Below, in pieces: positions 14,001-25,943 of a stretch of DNA of 64,000 nucleotides. Position 1 is the stretch's first letter. Each line of letters opens with the position of its first letter. The stretch spans positions 62,001 through 126,000 of the forward strand of contig JAIWND010000048.1 in NCBI GenBank assembly GCA_025330725.1, in the 5' to 3' direction. The DNA comes from Chlamydoabsidia padenii. Lineage: Eukaryota > Mucoromycota > Mucoromycetes > Mucorales > Cunninghamellaceae. The notes under the pieces are model-generated. The model searched no databases. It worked only from the letters and a program-made list of their open reading frames with translations, and was not told the origin of the DNA. The translations under genes were made by a program, and so were the position numbers.

Positions 14001-16007
14001 TCCATTTGTCAAACAAATGTTAGGCCGTTGGATCGAAAGCAATGCAACAGATAATCAAATGATTTATCGAATCATTGTCGGACTTTCAACATCCATGTCC
14101 TCCTTCTCCGATATAACCACCACCATCTTGCAACAACAGGCTGACAAGATCTCTAGGGATATCTATGTCACGACTCGACGTATGACTGAAGAATTGAAAA
14201 GAATTACCGTGTTATGGGAAGAAACTTGGTTACACCGGATATCCACTTTACAATTGGATGTGATGAATCAATGGCAATCGATCGATAAGATGCTACTTTC
14301 TGGTGAAAAGGATTTGGATGTGTATAAAAATGCTATGCAACCCATTATTCAATCAGTAAATGACTTGATGTTGGATACCATTGATCGTCCATCTGATGGT
14401 GTCAATAATAATACCCCTCATGAAGATTGGTTTGAATTGACTTTTGGGAAACCTATTCGTCGAGCATTTGACTTGCTTCAGCAGCCTGAATCTTTAAAGA
14501 CTTATCGTAAAGGGTGGGATAAGTTCCAACAGGTATGTACTACTCAAAATAGGCACTGACTGAGTGCCTATATAATAACCTTTTTCTTCCCTCCTAGATT
14601 CATCGACGATTGACAATCGAAACACAAAAACTCCGAATCCTTCTATTAGATCAAGTCTCACCATACTTGGCCAGTCTTCAGCAAGGGGACACCAATATCC
14701 AAATGCCAGGTCTTGTTCAATCAGCAGATTCAATGGTTCGGATTCATCATTTCGGTTCCACCATCACCATCTTACCCACCAAAACCAAGCCCAAAAAAAT
14801 GGATTTCCATGGTACAGATGGCAAAACATACACCTACCTGTTCAAAGGGTTAGAAGATCTTCAATTGGATGAACGGATCATGCAATTATTAAATACCACC
14901 AACAAATTACTGCTGGAAGAAAAAGATCATCATCACCAAGTATTAAAAGCCCGCACATATGCGGTTATTCCCATGAGTGATCATTCAGGCATGATTCAAT
15001 GGGTTCAACAAGCAACTCCGTTATTCGCCCTATATAAAAACTGGCAAAAACGTGATTATTTCAATACTCTATTCCATCAACAACAACAAGAACAAAAACA
15101 TCAACAATCACCTTTAAAACAACAACAACCTTCACCGCCACCTAAGCCTAATGAGTATTATATTGAAAAGGTTCTTTTAAAGATGAAAGTTCAAGGTTTG
15201 ACACCTACTGTTAACCGTCGTCATTGGCCAATCGATATTTTGCGTACTGTTTATCAAGAATTATGTGATGAAACTCCAGATAATTTGATTTCAAAAGCCA
15301 TCTGGTGGTCAAGTACGGATTCTCTCAATCATCTCAACAAGACTCTACAATTGGCACGGTCTATGGCCGTCATGTCTATGATTGGTTATATCATCGGATT
15401 GGGTGATCGACATTTGGATAATATCTTGATGGATGATCATACGGGGGAAATCATTCATATTGATTATAGTGTTTGTTTTGAAAAAGGTACCACGTTGCGT
15501 GTGCCTGAACGTACTCCCTATCGTTTGACTCGTAATCTCATTCAAGCTCTTGGGATCACGGCGGGGGTTTTCTCAACTAGTCGTGGGGGTGTCTTTCGAT
15601 CTGCTGCTGAACATACACTCAAGATCATGCGACAGAACAAGGCACTCTTGATGGGATTACTAGAAGATGTCTTGGTAGTTGATCCTTTGATGAAATCGAT
15701 GAAAACTGCTGGTCCACCTCTAGTTGCTGGTACTGCTGCTGCAAGGAAAGAAGAAGAACAGCGCATTGAATTACAATCTAGATTGGCTACCATGGCAACT
15801 CAATTAGGTAACTTTGGTTGTCAATGCTCACAGAAGAAGAGAGAAACAATAATGCTCATATTTATATTTATATATACATATACAATAGCTGATACCGGTG
15901 ATTTACGAGAGACGCAACGTATTTCTATTATGCAACACTTATGGAACACCAAACGACATTTCGAAGAAACCTATCAATTATATATTCAAGAACAACAGCA
16001 AGATGAC

Positions 16008-16089
<82 letters not shown>

Positions 16090-16988
16090 GCGCACAATCA
16101 GGTGATGATGATGATTATATTGATAGTGGTCTATTAGACCGTGACGATGGTATTTATCACCAACAATCCAATAACAAGACACCCCCTTCGGATTGGGAAC
16201 AAGATTTCGTTATTGGCGATGATTTTAATGGACAACAAAAGTCAGCTCCCATACAGAATCAACTTTTAATAATATTGGGTGACATCTTGCATCAATTGAA
16301 TCAACCCTATGAATCAACCGAATTCACTCTGAGTATTCAAATTGCTCTTCCGTTGTTGGATTCTATTCGTATGTTAGAGATGGATGAGAATAATGAAATC
16401 CATGTTGCTCAAGAAAGTGCAAAGGTAAGACTCAGGCGAAGAGTACGAAGTTTAAATTATACCTCTCACTCTCTCTCTTGTTTATATAGATGATTCTGGA
16501 TACCCTTTGTTTTATAAATGATTGCATCATCAAACTCACATCAAATGCCTATTCATTCATGGAAATGGTAATTTCTTACATACATCTCCTCCCTCTCTTT
16601 CTTCTTCCTCATCTCCCTCCTTTCTTTAAATTTTAGATCTCAATGGTACAAGAAATCATGGATCAGCTGGATCATTACTATTCTTCTTTGAAAATGTTAG
16701 AAAGTTTCAAACAACAACAAGAACCAAAGCAGACGATTTTACAGGACGAACAAGGTAAGTAAATAAATCATCTTTTTTTAGATCTAATATCTTTTTATAC
16801 CACTAGATCAACAGAGTGAAAACTCAAGCATGAAAAGAGTACGACAAAAGTTAGAAGGCAAAGATAAGGAGTTCTGTTCTTTGGATTATACCATGACTGT
16901 GGCTGAACAAGTAGCTAAAACCATTGAACAAGCTATCAGTATAGATAATCTCAGTTTAATGTACGAAGGTTGGACTAGTTGGGTTTGA
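8081..16988 (+). CDS. SMG1: SMG1-like PIKK serine/threonine kinase
   Basis: A very large PI3K-related kinase whose best match by motif is SMG1, the kinase that phosphorylates UPF1 in nonsense-mediated mRNA decay. The ATG at 8081 is followed by a GC-AG intron (donor GCAAGT at 8199) and many short introns. The N-terminal two-thirds are alpha-helical and Gln-rich. The kinase domain (about 14640-15790) shows TILPTKTKPKK, YLFKGLEDLQLDERIMQ, the catalytic loop GLGDRHLDNIL and the activation segment HIDYSVCFEKG, followed by LRVPERTPYRLT, all close to animal and plant SMG1. A 29-Asp run lies downstream of the kinase. The FATC tail (about 16890-16985) reads VAEQVAKTIEQAI and ends LYEGWTSWV. The protein is roughly 2,400 residues, shorter than the human one. 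Other PIKKs (TOR, ATM, TRRAP) fit worse. Confidence 0.93.
16002..16088 (+). repeat. GATGAC repeat coding for 29 aspartates
   Basis: An 87-nt run of alternating GAT and GAC codons inside the SMG1 C-terminal region encodes 29 consecutive Asp residues, followed soon by DDDDY. The same DNA is open in other frames (Met-Thr repeats on plus, Arg-His repeats on minus), but those are by-products of the repeat. Confidence 0.95.
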
Positions 16989-17252
16989 AAAAAAAAAGGA
17001 AAGAAATAAAAAAAGTCATACATACACGGTTACTTTTGCACATTTGAAGTCGGCCGACCTACTTTGATATGCTAAAACTCTTACATCAAAGACTTGAATG
17101 CAAAAAAGGCTCTACAAGAGTGTTTAAAAGACATTAATAGAAAAATAAATAAATCAGAGTTTGTGTTGAAGTGCCCAAGGATTTATTTAAAGCGGCGATT
17201 TCATTGATCATGCCTTGTTTCTCCTCTCGCTCTTTCCCGTATAGCAATTGTC

Positions 17253-18830
17253 ATGGAATCCCAATCAACAACAACAACACCTGATGAACTTGTTGGAATA
17301 CTATTATCCATCACTGACATTGATAGTTTACGGTCAAACACTCAGCTTTTAACCAGTCTGGCCACTTTGACCGATGATCAACTATTAGCAACAACTCTCA
17401 ACAACAACAACAACAACAACAACAGCACCAGCGATAATCAAACAAGAGATATTGATCCTTTGGCTGTTTTGAATCCTACATTGCATAGTTTGGGATACTT
17501 TTACTTTATGTAGGTTTTACTCGAAGAAGGATGATAATGATAGGGAAAAAAACAATACTAACGATAAAAGGGTTTTGTTAATTATAGAACGGCTCGAGGT
17601 AAACTTGTAGCGCGACATGATGCCTTGGAATATTATCATGCACTTTACCAATTCATTCAAGTAGCGGATTGGAATCAAATCAAACTAGCTGGAAGTCAGA
17701 GTAAGTATTGACTTGAGAATAAAACAATAAAACTGATCATCTTTTTTTATTTGTAGTGATTCGTATGATGAAGGCCCTGGATCACTTGGCACAAGTACAG
17801 AATGATGTAAAATTTTGAAAAAAACAACGATATACGTAATACGTAGACTAAACAATATAATATCTCCCACCACATGTTTAATAGGATATCCTACCTCTTT
17901 TACCTCTCTATACCATCATCACTCGACTGGACACACTTGATACCACCACCACTTTGACGGTTTTCCATTCTGCTCTGGCAAGACGATGTATCCTCGCTAA
18001 AATGTATAAATACCCACTACCAATACTTAACAAGGACATTATTCAAATGGATCCAAAGGTAACCAACCATATCTCTCTTTCAAACCATAACCAAATAGCA
18101 AACTCCCTCTCTCTCTCTTTTAGGTCCATGGTACAACGATCGAACATTACTTGGAATATCATTACTATGGTGCGATATTATACATTGGAAACAAAGAATT
18201 CGATAAGGCTTTGGATTTCTTCACTTTGGTCATGACAGCACCGGTACAAAAAGCTGTCAGTGCCATTCAATTAGAGGCTTATAAACGATATATCTTGGTC
18301 TCTCTCATCACTTATGGACAGGTAAAAAAATATCTCTCCCCTCTATCATTATCTGATTTCTCATTCATTTTTTTGTAATAGTTATGCCCGTTACCTAAAT
18401 ATGTCACTCCGGCCATTGAAAAAACCTGCAAGAAACAATCAGCTTGTTATTTTGCTTTGATCGATGCTTTTAACAATCAAGATATTGGGAAGCTCACCTC
18501 TGTCATCCAAAGAAATCAAAAGACATTCGACACGGTAAACTTGCATCGAACCCCCCCCCCAATAATGATGATGATTCTAACCTCTCTTGTATAAAAACAT
18601 AGAATGGTTTATTGGGATTAACAAAACAATTGATTCAAGCAAGTTATCGAAAAAAGATCATGGCGTTAACCAGCATTTACTACAAAATCAAATTGGATGA
18701 TTTGGCCCATCATATCTCACCTCACTCCATCACTCCATCGCCACTCACAAAAGATCAAATAGAACACTTACTGATTGACATGGTATATATAAAAAAAAGA
18801 GGAATCTAAAGATGAAATAATCACTCAAAC

Positions 18831-18863
<33 letters not shown>

Positions 18864-19271
18864 CAATTCAACATAGATTGGCAAAAATCATATTAAAGCA
18901 ACTATATCTATGGTTTTGATCGATGGCGTTCCAGTGAAAATGATTCAATTTGACAAGGAATCCAGTTTGGCTGCTCCTTTCTCATCACCAAATCATCAAT
19001 TGGAGCAAGCTCTCACTGGAATCACTCATATCAACGATCAACTGTCTATTATGGATAAAAAGGAGGGACTCAACAAGGACTTTCAAAGCAAGGTAATCTA
19101 TAAAGAAAAAAAAAAGGATCTTGAATAAGTGGTAGATATCACAAACTCATCCTGTCTTTACAGTATATGGTCCTTAGTGCAAATGGTAGTGGTCCATCGG
19201 TGGTATCGGCTATTGATGAAGAAGATATGGACGTACCTTTGGTGGATGATGAAACAAAAGGATTTGTATAG
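17253..19271 (+). CDS. CSN3: COP9 signalosome subunit 3
   Basis: A PCI-family subunit of the COP9 signalosome, the complex that removes NEDD8 from cullin ubiquitin ligases. Start is the ATG at 17253 (MESQSTTTTPDELVG). The N-terminal part carries an Asn run coded by AAC repeats. Later exons read EYHYYGAILYIGNKEFDKAL, LEAYKRYILVSLITYGQ and LPKYVTPAIEK, which match CSN3 of animals and plants closely, followed by the helical PCI region and a short acidic C-terminus ending KGFV at 19271. About eight introns are present. One (about 18784-18875) contains a T tract of nearly 30 nt before its acceptor. The gene converges with the stress-protein gene, leaving only about 100 bp between stops. Confidence 0.93.
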
Positions 19272-19374
19272 TTAGTTAGTTATAATGAATAGTTTTTTAT
19301 TTTACACACTAGTTATACACTAGTGGGGAAATGTGGAATATAAATAAAGCTGTGTATGTTTATAAACTAGTTAA

Positions 19375-20747
19375 TCAAGATGACTTTTGTCGTTGTAGTT
19401 CATCTACTGCAAGTGCACCTGTCTTGACACCTAATACAAATATAAAAATGAATATTATCAGTACACATTGTAACCCTTTTTTATTATATTATTCTTACTT
19501 TCACTTAGAGGAGGTGCTTTGATCTTCTTGGACTTCTTGGGCGGTTTTTCTTCCTTCTTCTTGTTGTTAGCGGGCTTTCTAATCACACTGACAGGTACAG
19601 GCGATTTATGGACCAAAAAAGTCGAGATAGATCCCATCAATAACCTTGAAACGATAACACATTAGTAACCCTGTTTACCTCTTTATATTTTTGATTTTTA
19701 CTTACCCTTTAACAGAATTTCGACCTCGACTACCACATACAACCAAAGTCAATGGCATTAAATCCAAAATGGTGTTATACAAAACATCTTTGATTTTCCC
19801 CACAATGGTATATGTTTTTAACTTGATATTGAATAACAACATTTGTCCTAATGCTGCTTTGGCCATATTTGTCACCTTATCGGATCCCATTTTTAACTAC
19901 ACAGCAGAAAAAAAGGAGGAGGGGTTTTTTAAGTTAAGAGACCATAATCAGTATCAGGATTATCACTACTTACTTCCGATTTTAATGATAAGCCAGCTTT
20001 TTTCACCGCATCAGGATTATCTTCACGATTAACAGCCGCTACGATATGTAGTTCATCACCATCACGCATCATTGTACCCATCACCCATTCCATGGCATAA
20101 AAACTTTCATCCGAGAAATCACACGCCACCATATAAGATCGAGATCGTCGTTGGATCGTTGTACCATCACCATAATCATCATCGTCAAGGGACATGGTTC
20201 CTGTAGGTCCAGCTCCGTACATTGTTGTCATAATATACCGATCGTTCTTTTGTACCAACGTGGGAGGGTCGGAGAATACCAATAGAACATGTCCTCGTTC
20301 ACTTTTTCGTTTAGTCGTCGAGGCTCGTCGCAACGCCCGTTTAGGCTTGGTTGCCGTGGCTGCAGTGTTATTTTCATCGGTTATGGTGATAGTTGTATTG
20401 TTGTTGTTGTTTCTGGTGCTGCTAAAGGAGGTATTCATGTCTTGTGTATAGGGTATATGTTTATTTGCTTCGGTGGTTTGCCATAACAGTTCTTCCTTTT
20501 CGGGATCGTCGTCGTCGTCGTCTTCGGACAAAAAGGCTTCTTTTTCTTCGGTGGGTGTATGTTCATCTTCTGAAGATGATAAGACTATCATATTCGGATC
20601 GGGTTTTTCTTCAATAATGGCAGGAGTGACTAGTGATGGATCCACTTTATTGAGATGACTCATTTCTTGAGCTAAAGTATCATGGTAGAAGGTCTCGATC
20701 GTTGTATGGATGGGTTCCTCCGTTGTTAAGGGATGTGGTTCGACCAT
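19375..20747 (-). CDS. Universal stress protein (UspA-fold) domain protein
   Basis: The ATG at 20747 (MVEPHPLTTEEPIHTT) is chosen over an upstream hydrophobic extension. A long Ser/Asp/Glu- and Asn-rich N-terminal region precedes a UspA-type domain. Its first strand reads RSYMVACDFSDESFYAMEW. Its last exons carry the ATP-binding pattern G-2x-G-9x-G-S in CGSRGRNSVKG and LLMGSIS, followed by KSPVPVSVIR. The C-terminal exon, if the intron with donor GTAAGA at about 19488 is used, ends DELQRQKSS at 19375; without it the frame stops about 30 codons earlier. Fungal proteins of this design are thought to act in stress adaptation, but the exact role is unknown. Confidence 0.85.
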
Positions 20748-22040
20748 GATTATCAAAAAGTAGAATACAGAAAGAAGGAGGGAAAACAAGGGAGGGAGGA
20801 CAGAAATCCTTTTTTCTTTTCTGGAAAAAGATTTTCAGCCCGGGCCGATAAATTGGTTAGTTTCAAAAAAAAAAAAAAAAAAAAAATCAACGCAAATCAG
20901 TTGGTCCCTTTTTTTTCTTGCATTAAATGACCGCTCTTTTTTTTCTTTTTTTGTTCTTTTTTTTGTTCTTTTTGTTTGACGAACGAATGTTAACAAAATA
21001 CCACTTTCTTATATACTACATTGTTCTATTAAAAGATGGCCATGATCACCTCCTTTCTCCAGGTACATTGTTCGAAATGGCAGGCCCAGTGGTGTTTTTA
21101 GATTCCCGTAAGTAATGTCGTATTCCAATAAGGAAAAAAAAGTAGGCAATTGTACTACTTATCGGAATACTTGGTGTTAAGATGAACTTTATCAAGGGCA
21201 GTCCTCTACTTGTAATCCTGTTTTGTATCGGTTATCATACATATCTGCCGACCGCTGCTGTATTCTTTCCCTCCTTTTAATCCCAGTTATGATAAAAGTT
21301 TTGAAACGTTGAATGTGTGCTGACTGGAGCGGGATTTATGAGGAAAAAAGGTGACATATAAACGGTTTGTGCAAGAGATAAAACGGATACCCCTTTATTT
21401 CATTGAAAGCTCAAAACCCTATAAACCCCACCCGAAATAAAACGAAAAAAATAATCCAGAAAACATCTTCTGAGACGCCAGGATAACTAGACTCCTTTTT
21501 TGCACGAGATCCTTAAATCGTCATAAAGTTTTTTAAGCTCGGCGATCCCTCTGGAAAATCAGTCTTCTCCCGTCAAAATTTTAGTCACGACCTGGATTGA
21601 GCGTTTTCAATCTGTTTTTCTTTCCTCCTTTCTTACTCTTTAACATCATTTACACCCCCCCCTTCCCAATCTCAATCACCCTCTACAACTATCATAACAT
21701 TAACAATCCATGTCTGTGTTATAGTTTATCTTTTACCCTTACCTCAACATGTAGTGCTATCATACTAGTTTAGTTTATATCCATCATTATTATAGCGATC
21801 CTTTATCATTATCTTAACTTGTAGTGCTATCTTACTAGTTTAGTTTATATCCATCATTACTATGGCAATAAACCTTTTTATAATAAAGTCTTCCATTTGC
21901 CTTATCAACTTGTAATCTAATATTACTGCAACAACTACTTTTTTTTTTAAAAAAATAAAGTCGGTCATGTGCCTTGTCTTTTTTTTAGCGACTAGCGTAG
22001 TTTTTTTTACAAGTGTAGGACTTGGTTCATTTGGGGACAG
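20748..22040. other. Intergenic region with homopolymer tracts and a tandem repeat
   Basis: No convincing gene. The stretch holds an A tract at 20866-20886, T-rich stretches at 20936-20980, and the 70-bp tandem duplication at 21727-21866. The open frames here are short and unlike any protein I recognise. Confidence 0.5.
21727..21866. repeat. 70-bp tandem duplication
   Basis: Two adjacent units share GTAGTGCTATC at 21751 and 21821, then ACTAGTTTAGTTTATATCCA and a following ATTA-rich end. The period is 70 bp and only scattered substitutions separate the copies. Confidence 0.85.
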
Positions 22041-22042
22041 TA

Positions 22043-22526
22043 GACACCTTGCGTAGTTTTGAAAATTTGCAGACCATTTGTTTTGCTTAGTCCGAACTTT
22101 TCAAATCCAAAAAGGGTGGAATCGGCGCTTAATTTTTTATATCCTACTCCCACCCCCTTTTTTGTTTTCTCCCACTCAGTCCCCTTTGCCTTTCTTGAAT
22201 AAACAACATGATTGAAGAATATATCGGTCTTTTTAACTACGGATTCGCAGCAACGACTGTCCTCACTGACTTGCAGCGGTTTGGAACAACAACAACAACA
22301 ATAACAACAGCAAGAAGAAGAAAGTGAAAGAGGAGGGTACACCAGGCACCAATGAGCAGAAGGGGTGTTATTTTAGCAGACCCATTGATTGACACTCCGA
22401 GTAAACTTTATTATCTTATACAGAATGAAAAATAGCACACGTATTTATTCAAGTTGCACAACATACGATTTTAAAAGCCGCAATTTGAAAAAAAACTTGA
22501 CAAAAATCAAAACTACGCAAGGTGTC
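22043..22526. mobile_element. TA-flanked MITE of about 484 bp
   Basis: Perfect 20-bp terminal inverted repeats begin GACACCTTGCGTAGTTTTGA at 22043 and end with the reverse complement at 22526. Each is flanked directly by the dinucleotide TA (22041-22042 and 22527-22528), the target-site duplication of Tc1/mariner elements. The interior has no transposase; its only long open frame (minus, up to 22342) is low complexity. This fits a non-autonomous miniature element mobilised by a Tc1/mariner transposase. The TIR differs from that of the 1.36-kb Tc1 element at 45345, so a different helper is implied. Confidence 0.75.
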
Positions 22527-22528
22527 TA

Positions 22529-23069
22529 GTGTGCGGCGAATAAAAACTTTATGACGATTTAAGGGCGTTCTTTTTTGCATTGATCGGAATTTATTTAAAA
22601 GCCCACCATCATATCACGACAATGTGGTCAGTCAGGCCTTAAAGGATGCTCTCATGGTGTAACTTTTTTGTCTCACGGTGTTATCTCGGTGGGTATCAAA
22701 ATTTGCTGAGACGAGGCGAGAATGAGATGAATTAGTGCACGATAAGAGCGCCTGATGCAGAATCTAGGGGAGGCTGTTTAACTAGTTTTCGTATAAAAGG
22801 CCCAAAAAAAAGAGAAACATAAAAAAAGGAAAAGCTTTTACATTTATTTCTGGGATAATTGGGGATTAAATGATAGATGCACTATACATAATAATGCAGA
22901 AGGTAAAAAGAGGAGGGGGTAAAGTGGCAAACTAAAGACAAGGCGGTGAGCGGCGTACAAAGGAAAATGGGATGCTGATGATGTTGCCATTGCTGGTGTT
23001 AAGCTCCACATGTTTTCTTTTGCGGCTATTTAGATGGTCCACTATATTTTTTATCACGTTTTTTCCCTT
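22529..23069. other. Intergenic region, nothing recognised
   Basis: No gene, RNA or repeat could be supported in this stretch. Confidence 0.4.
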
Positions 23070-24557
23070 TCAGGTGGCTTCAAGGATAGAGATCAAGTCA
23101 GCAGCAAAGGTTTCAAAGGAAGAAGGGAACCCAAGCTTGGGAGTTTTCATGATGCGAGTGATTGATTGCCCAACAGGAATGCCCATCAAGATCAATTTCA
23201 GTTCTGTAACTATATAAGTGATTACATTATATTATTACCGCTTTCAGCATTATTTTTCAATATCAATCGCTTACCCATCATCAGTGTTGTAGTGATGGGT
23301 TTTTGTGTAAATAAAGACTGTATGAATACTGAGTTAAAGGTGTGGGTCAAGTTTATTAAATAAAAATGAGAGAGAGAAGAACAACGGGACTGTAGATAGG
23401 GGACTGCTCTAGAAGAAAATTATCCAACAATTGTTGCTAACTGCCTATTGGAATACGACAACCAGAAACCTGGTAGTTGTCAAATCATTGACTTTAGCTG
23501 GTGCTTTCTGTATCAGGATCGACAGCACGTCCCGTGATGTTTTTAGGTAACTTGTTCAAACCATCGCTGAGATACTTGTCATTTACAGAGATTACATCGT
23601 TTTTGCCCACTTCACATGATCCAAGCTCGTCGCTCCCGATCTTTAACAAGATATCAACCTTTGCCTCCATTGTCTTCCTTGATCGCTTTCTACCGCTTCC
23701 AAACCTCGTTCTTCATTGCGCCGAAAAGCCACCGCAACACTGCACCTCTCGCCAAGCATTCTTTATATTTGCTTGTCTTTGAGGATTCGGTAAACGAACG
23801 GCCAAACGCCATGGAGTAAATCTGATTCAGAATAGTTCTCTAGATTTAAGATCTTGCCATCCAGGGATAGTTCAGCGGTTCGCATCATGCTTTCCTTGAT
23901 CCATTTCTTTTCGAATTTCGCCTTAGGATTGCATTTTTGGTCATCGATATAATCAGTAAACGTCCAAAGCATTAGCCCATTTTTTGTCGTACTTGTCGAG
24001 ACATTCCATGAGATCGTTGGGAAGGTGGCTGAGAGGCTTTAACTTGTGAGTTTTGATTTCATCAAGCTCGTCGGCAGAGAATCGTCCATTCCAGATCATG
24101 TCACTTGGATCCAAAATCAAAGAGTGTACAGGATGTTCGTACAAGAAGCCGTTCATCAATTGCCGCATTTGGTCATCCACCACCGTCCCTGTAGATAAAA
24201 TCCATTTTTGATCAGGACTGATGCTGTCGCAAATCCCAAGCACTCGTTGTTTTTCGTTTTCCGATACCTTATAGTTGGACGAAGTTGTACTGGTTCCACT
24301 TTTCCGAGGGAGTTTTGTCGACAGGGCTCCCTCCAGCAAGTCCCACGCATGGTCTTCTAATCCGACGATCTTGTAATCCATTGACTTGGCGACTGCTCTA
24401 CAGCGGCTTTTCCAGTCACCCTTATAAACCTTCAGATTCTTCTGGCCATCATAATCAGGAATGATATGATCCTTCATGTCATCGAGAAAATCCTTCCAGA
24501 CTACATTCTTATCACTGGTAGCAAGATTTAATAAAGAAGAGACTATTTCAATACGCA
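23070..24557 (-). pseudogene. Decayed ORF of an apparently Mucorales-expanded family
   Basis: A minus-strand protein can be followed in pieces. The first piece, 24557-23956, begins after a good splice acceptor (TTCTTAG), with no upstream ATG exon found, and ends KKWANALDVY. A frame change leads to TDYIDDQKCNPKAK and YSESDLLHGVWPFVYRILKD (to about 23770). After further frame breaks come KVDILLKIGSDELGSCEVGK (about 23660-23600) and finally LMGIPVGQSITRIMKTPKLG, stopping at 23070. The pattern of an SESD...VW block, a KVD...E..K block and a PKLGFPSSF end resembles hypothetical proteins that I recall as abundant in Mucorales. D...E-x-x-K spacing is reminiscent of PD-(D/E)XK nucleases, but this is only a suggestion. 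At least two frameshifts make this copy non-functional. Confidence 0.6.
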
Positions 24558-24810
24558 ATCTAAGAAAATAGACGTTAGTATTCTACAGTAGATAGTGTCT
24601 ATTCTTTTTTTGTAAGGAATAATACTTTATCATCGCGATGTAAAATTGTTTAAGCCGTTTTGTCGGTAATAGCAGCGGATAAAGAATAGCAGCGAATAGA
24701 CAACAGCAGTGAAACAATAATAGGGTCACTCAAAGTTCTAAGGGCTTTTTCACATAAAATTTTCAGAACTTGTTATCACATAGAAATAGCAACCAGAATT
24801 TTAAAATGAA

Positions 24811-25156
24811 GGGATTTGCTACGGACACGTATGGATTTCACACGTAGACTTTTTTTTAAAGATTGCAGGATTCGAAAAAGTGGATATATCACCAACCATG
24901 GTAGAGCCAAACAAAGTGTATAGTTCAGAAAATAAAAGAGGATGAATCAATGTAAAAGAAATAGAGTAACGAAGGATAAAAAAAAAGAAAATTTAAGGAG
25001 TCGAGTTCAATGCCGACAGGCGTGTGAACTCAATTGTTTCCGATTGTTTATCGTTTGCGAATGAGTGTACCCTCATCTAAACCCCTGTTATATTAGTAAA
25101 GAGTGTAGCTGTTCCCACGTTTGGTACAAAATCCTTGTGTATCCGTAGCAAATCCC
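24811..25156. mobile_element. 346-bp MITE with 28-bp inverted ends
   Basis: The left end starts GGGATTTGCTACGGACACGT at 24811. The right end, read in reverse, starts GGGATTTGCTACGGATACAC from 25156. About 24 of the first 28 bases agree. The same 7-mer AAATGAA flanks both ends (24804-24810 and 25157-25163), a likely target-site duplication. There is no intact transposase, but the right third (25060-25130) resembles 56015-56085 both in DNA and in minus-strand translation. GGG-starting ends with a 7-9 bp duplication would suit a Mutator-like or hAT-like helper. That class call is inference. Confidence 0.65.
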
Positions 25157-25943
25157 AAATGAAAAAACAAACGTTTTTTTTTTCTTTCTCTTTTTAACCC
25201 ACTCTCGTTGCTCGTCGTGTAGTTGTAGGATGCTCTTTGAAGTTCTGGCTAGTGGCGACGCGGTGATAAGAGGCGCTCATCATATTAGGTAGGGTCTGGG
25301 CGAATGCCATGTTAATGCATAGCATCTTCTTTTTGGGATGAGAACAAAGTCTTCACCTTCTCGTGGTTATTCCTGTCAGTAAAAGCTTGTTTGCTTTGAA
25401 GCTAAGAAAGACTTGATTTAGTTTAGCACCCACAAGTTTGTAGATACTTTTTATACGAATTAAACCACTTAATAAAATTGAACTATTTTAAAAAAGTAAT
25501 GAATCCTTGTTATCAGATGTGTTGTACAGAATCATGCATACACCCTGGTAACTTTTGTCCCATTTCTTACAAAAACGAGATTACTACGACTTTGTTTTAT
25601 GATACTACTTCATATTATGTGCGTACTCACATCACTCACTCCTTACTAACGCAGTCGTATCCGTTTTTGGTGCGTTTGATCCCTGAAGGGCATCACTTTC
25701 GATGAATTTCCATTGGTAGCATCTGTTTTTATCTCATCATTTTGTTTTCTCACTACACACTAAAATCATCATCACTCGATAACCCCCCCTACAAGTTTGT
25801 TCTCTTTAAATTTTTTTTCAAAAAACAAAGAAAAAAACAAACAAACTGTCAATGACAACATCCGCATCCGGATATTACAACCTTCTGGTGATTGTAACAA
25901 GATACATCCATTTTATTTTTAAAAAAAAATCAAAGTAAATATT
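25157..25943. other. Intergenic region 3' of the HisRS gene
   Basis: No supported gene. An open frame at 25478-25705 has no recognisable motif. A C-rich and T-rich tract at about 25785-25830 precedes the 3' end of the histidyl-tRNA synthetase gene. Confidence 0.45.

Noticed and set aside
15898..16182. Open frames coding Met-Thr repeats (plus) and Arg-His repeats (minus)
   Set aside because: They are the other frames of the GATGAC repeat inside the SMG1 coding region.
19702..20032. Plus-strand open frame opposite the stress-protein exons
   Set aside because: The minus strand carries the UspA-like domain with clear motifs; the plus frame is its shadow.
20748..20789. Upstream start for the stress protein at 20789
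   Set aside because: It would add a hydrophobic leader (FSLLLSVFYFLIIM) encoded by A-rich 5' DNA; the ATG at 20747 gives a normal soluble N-terminus.
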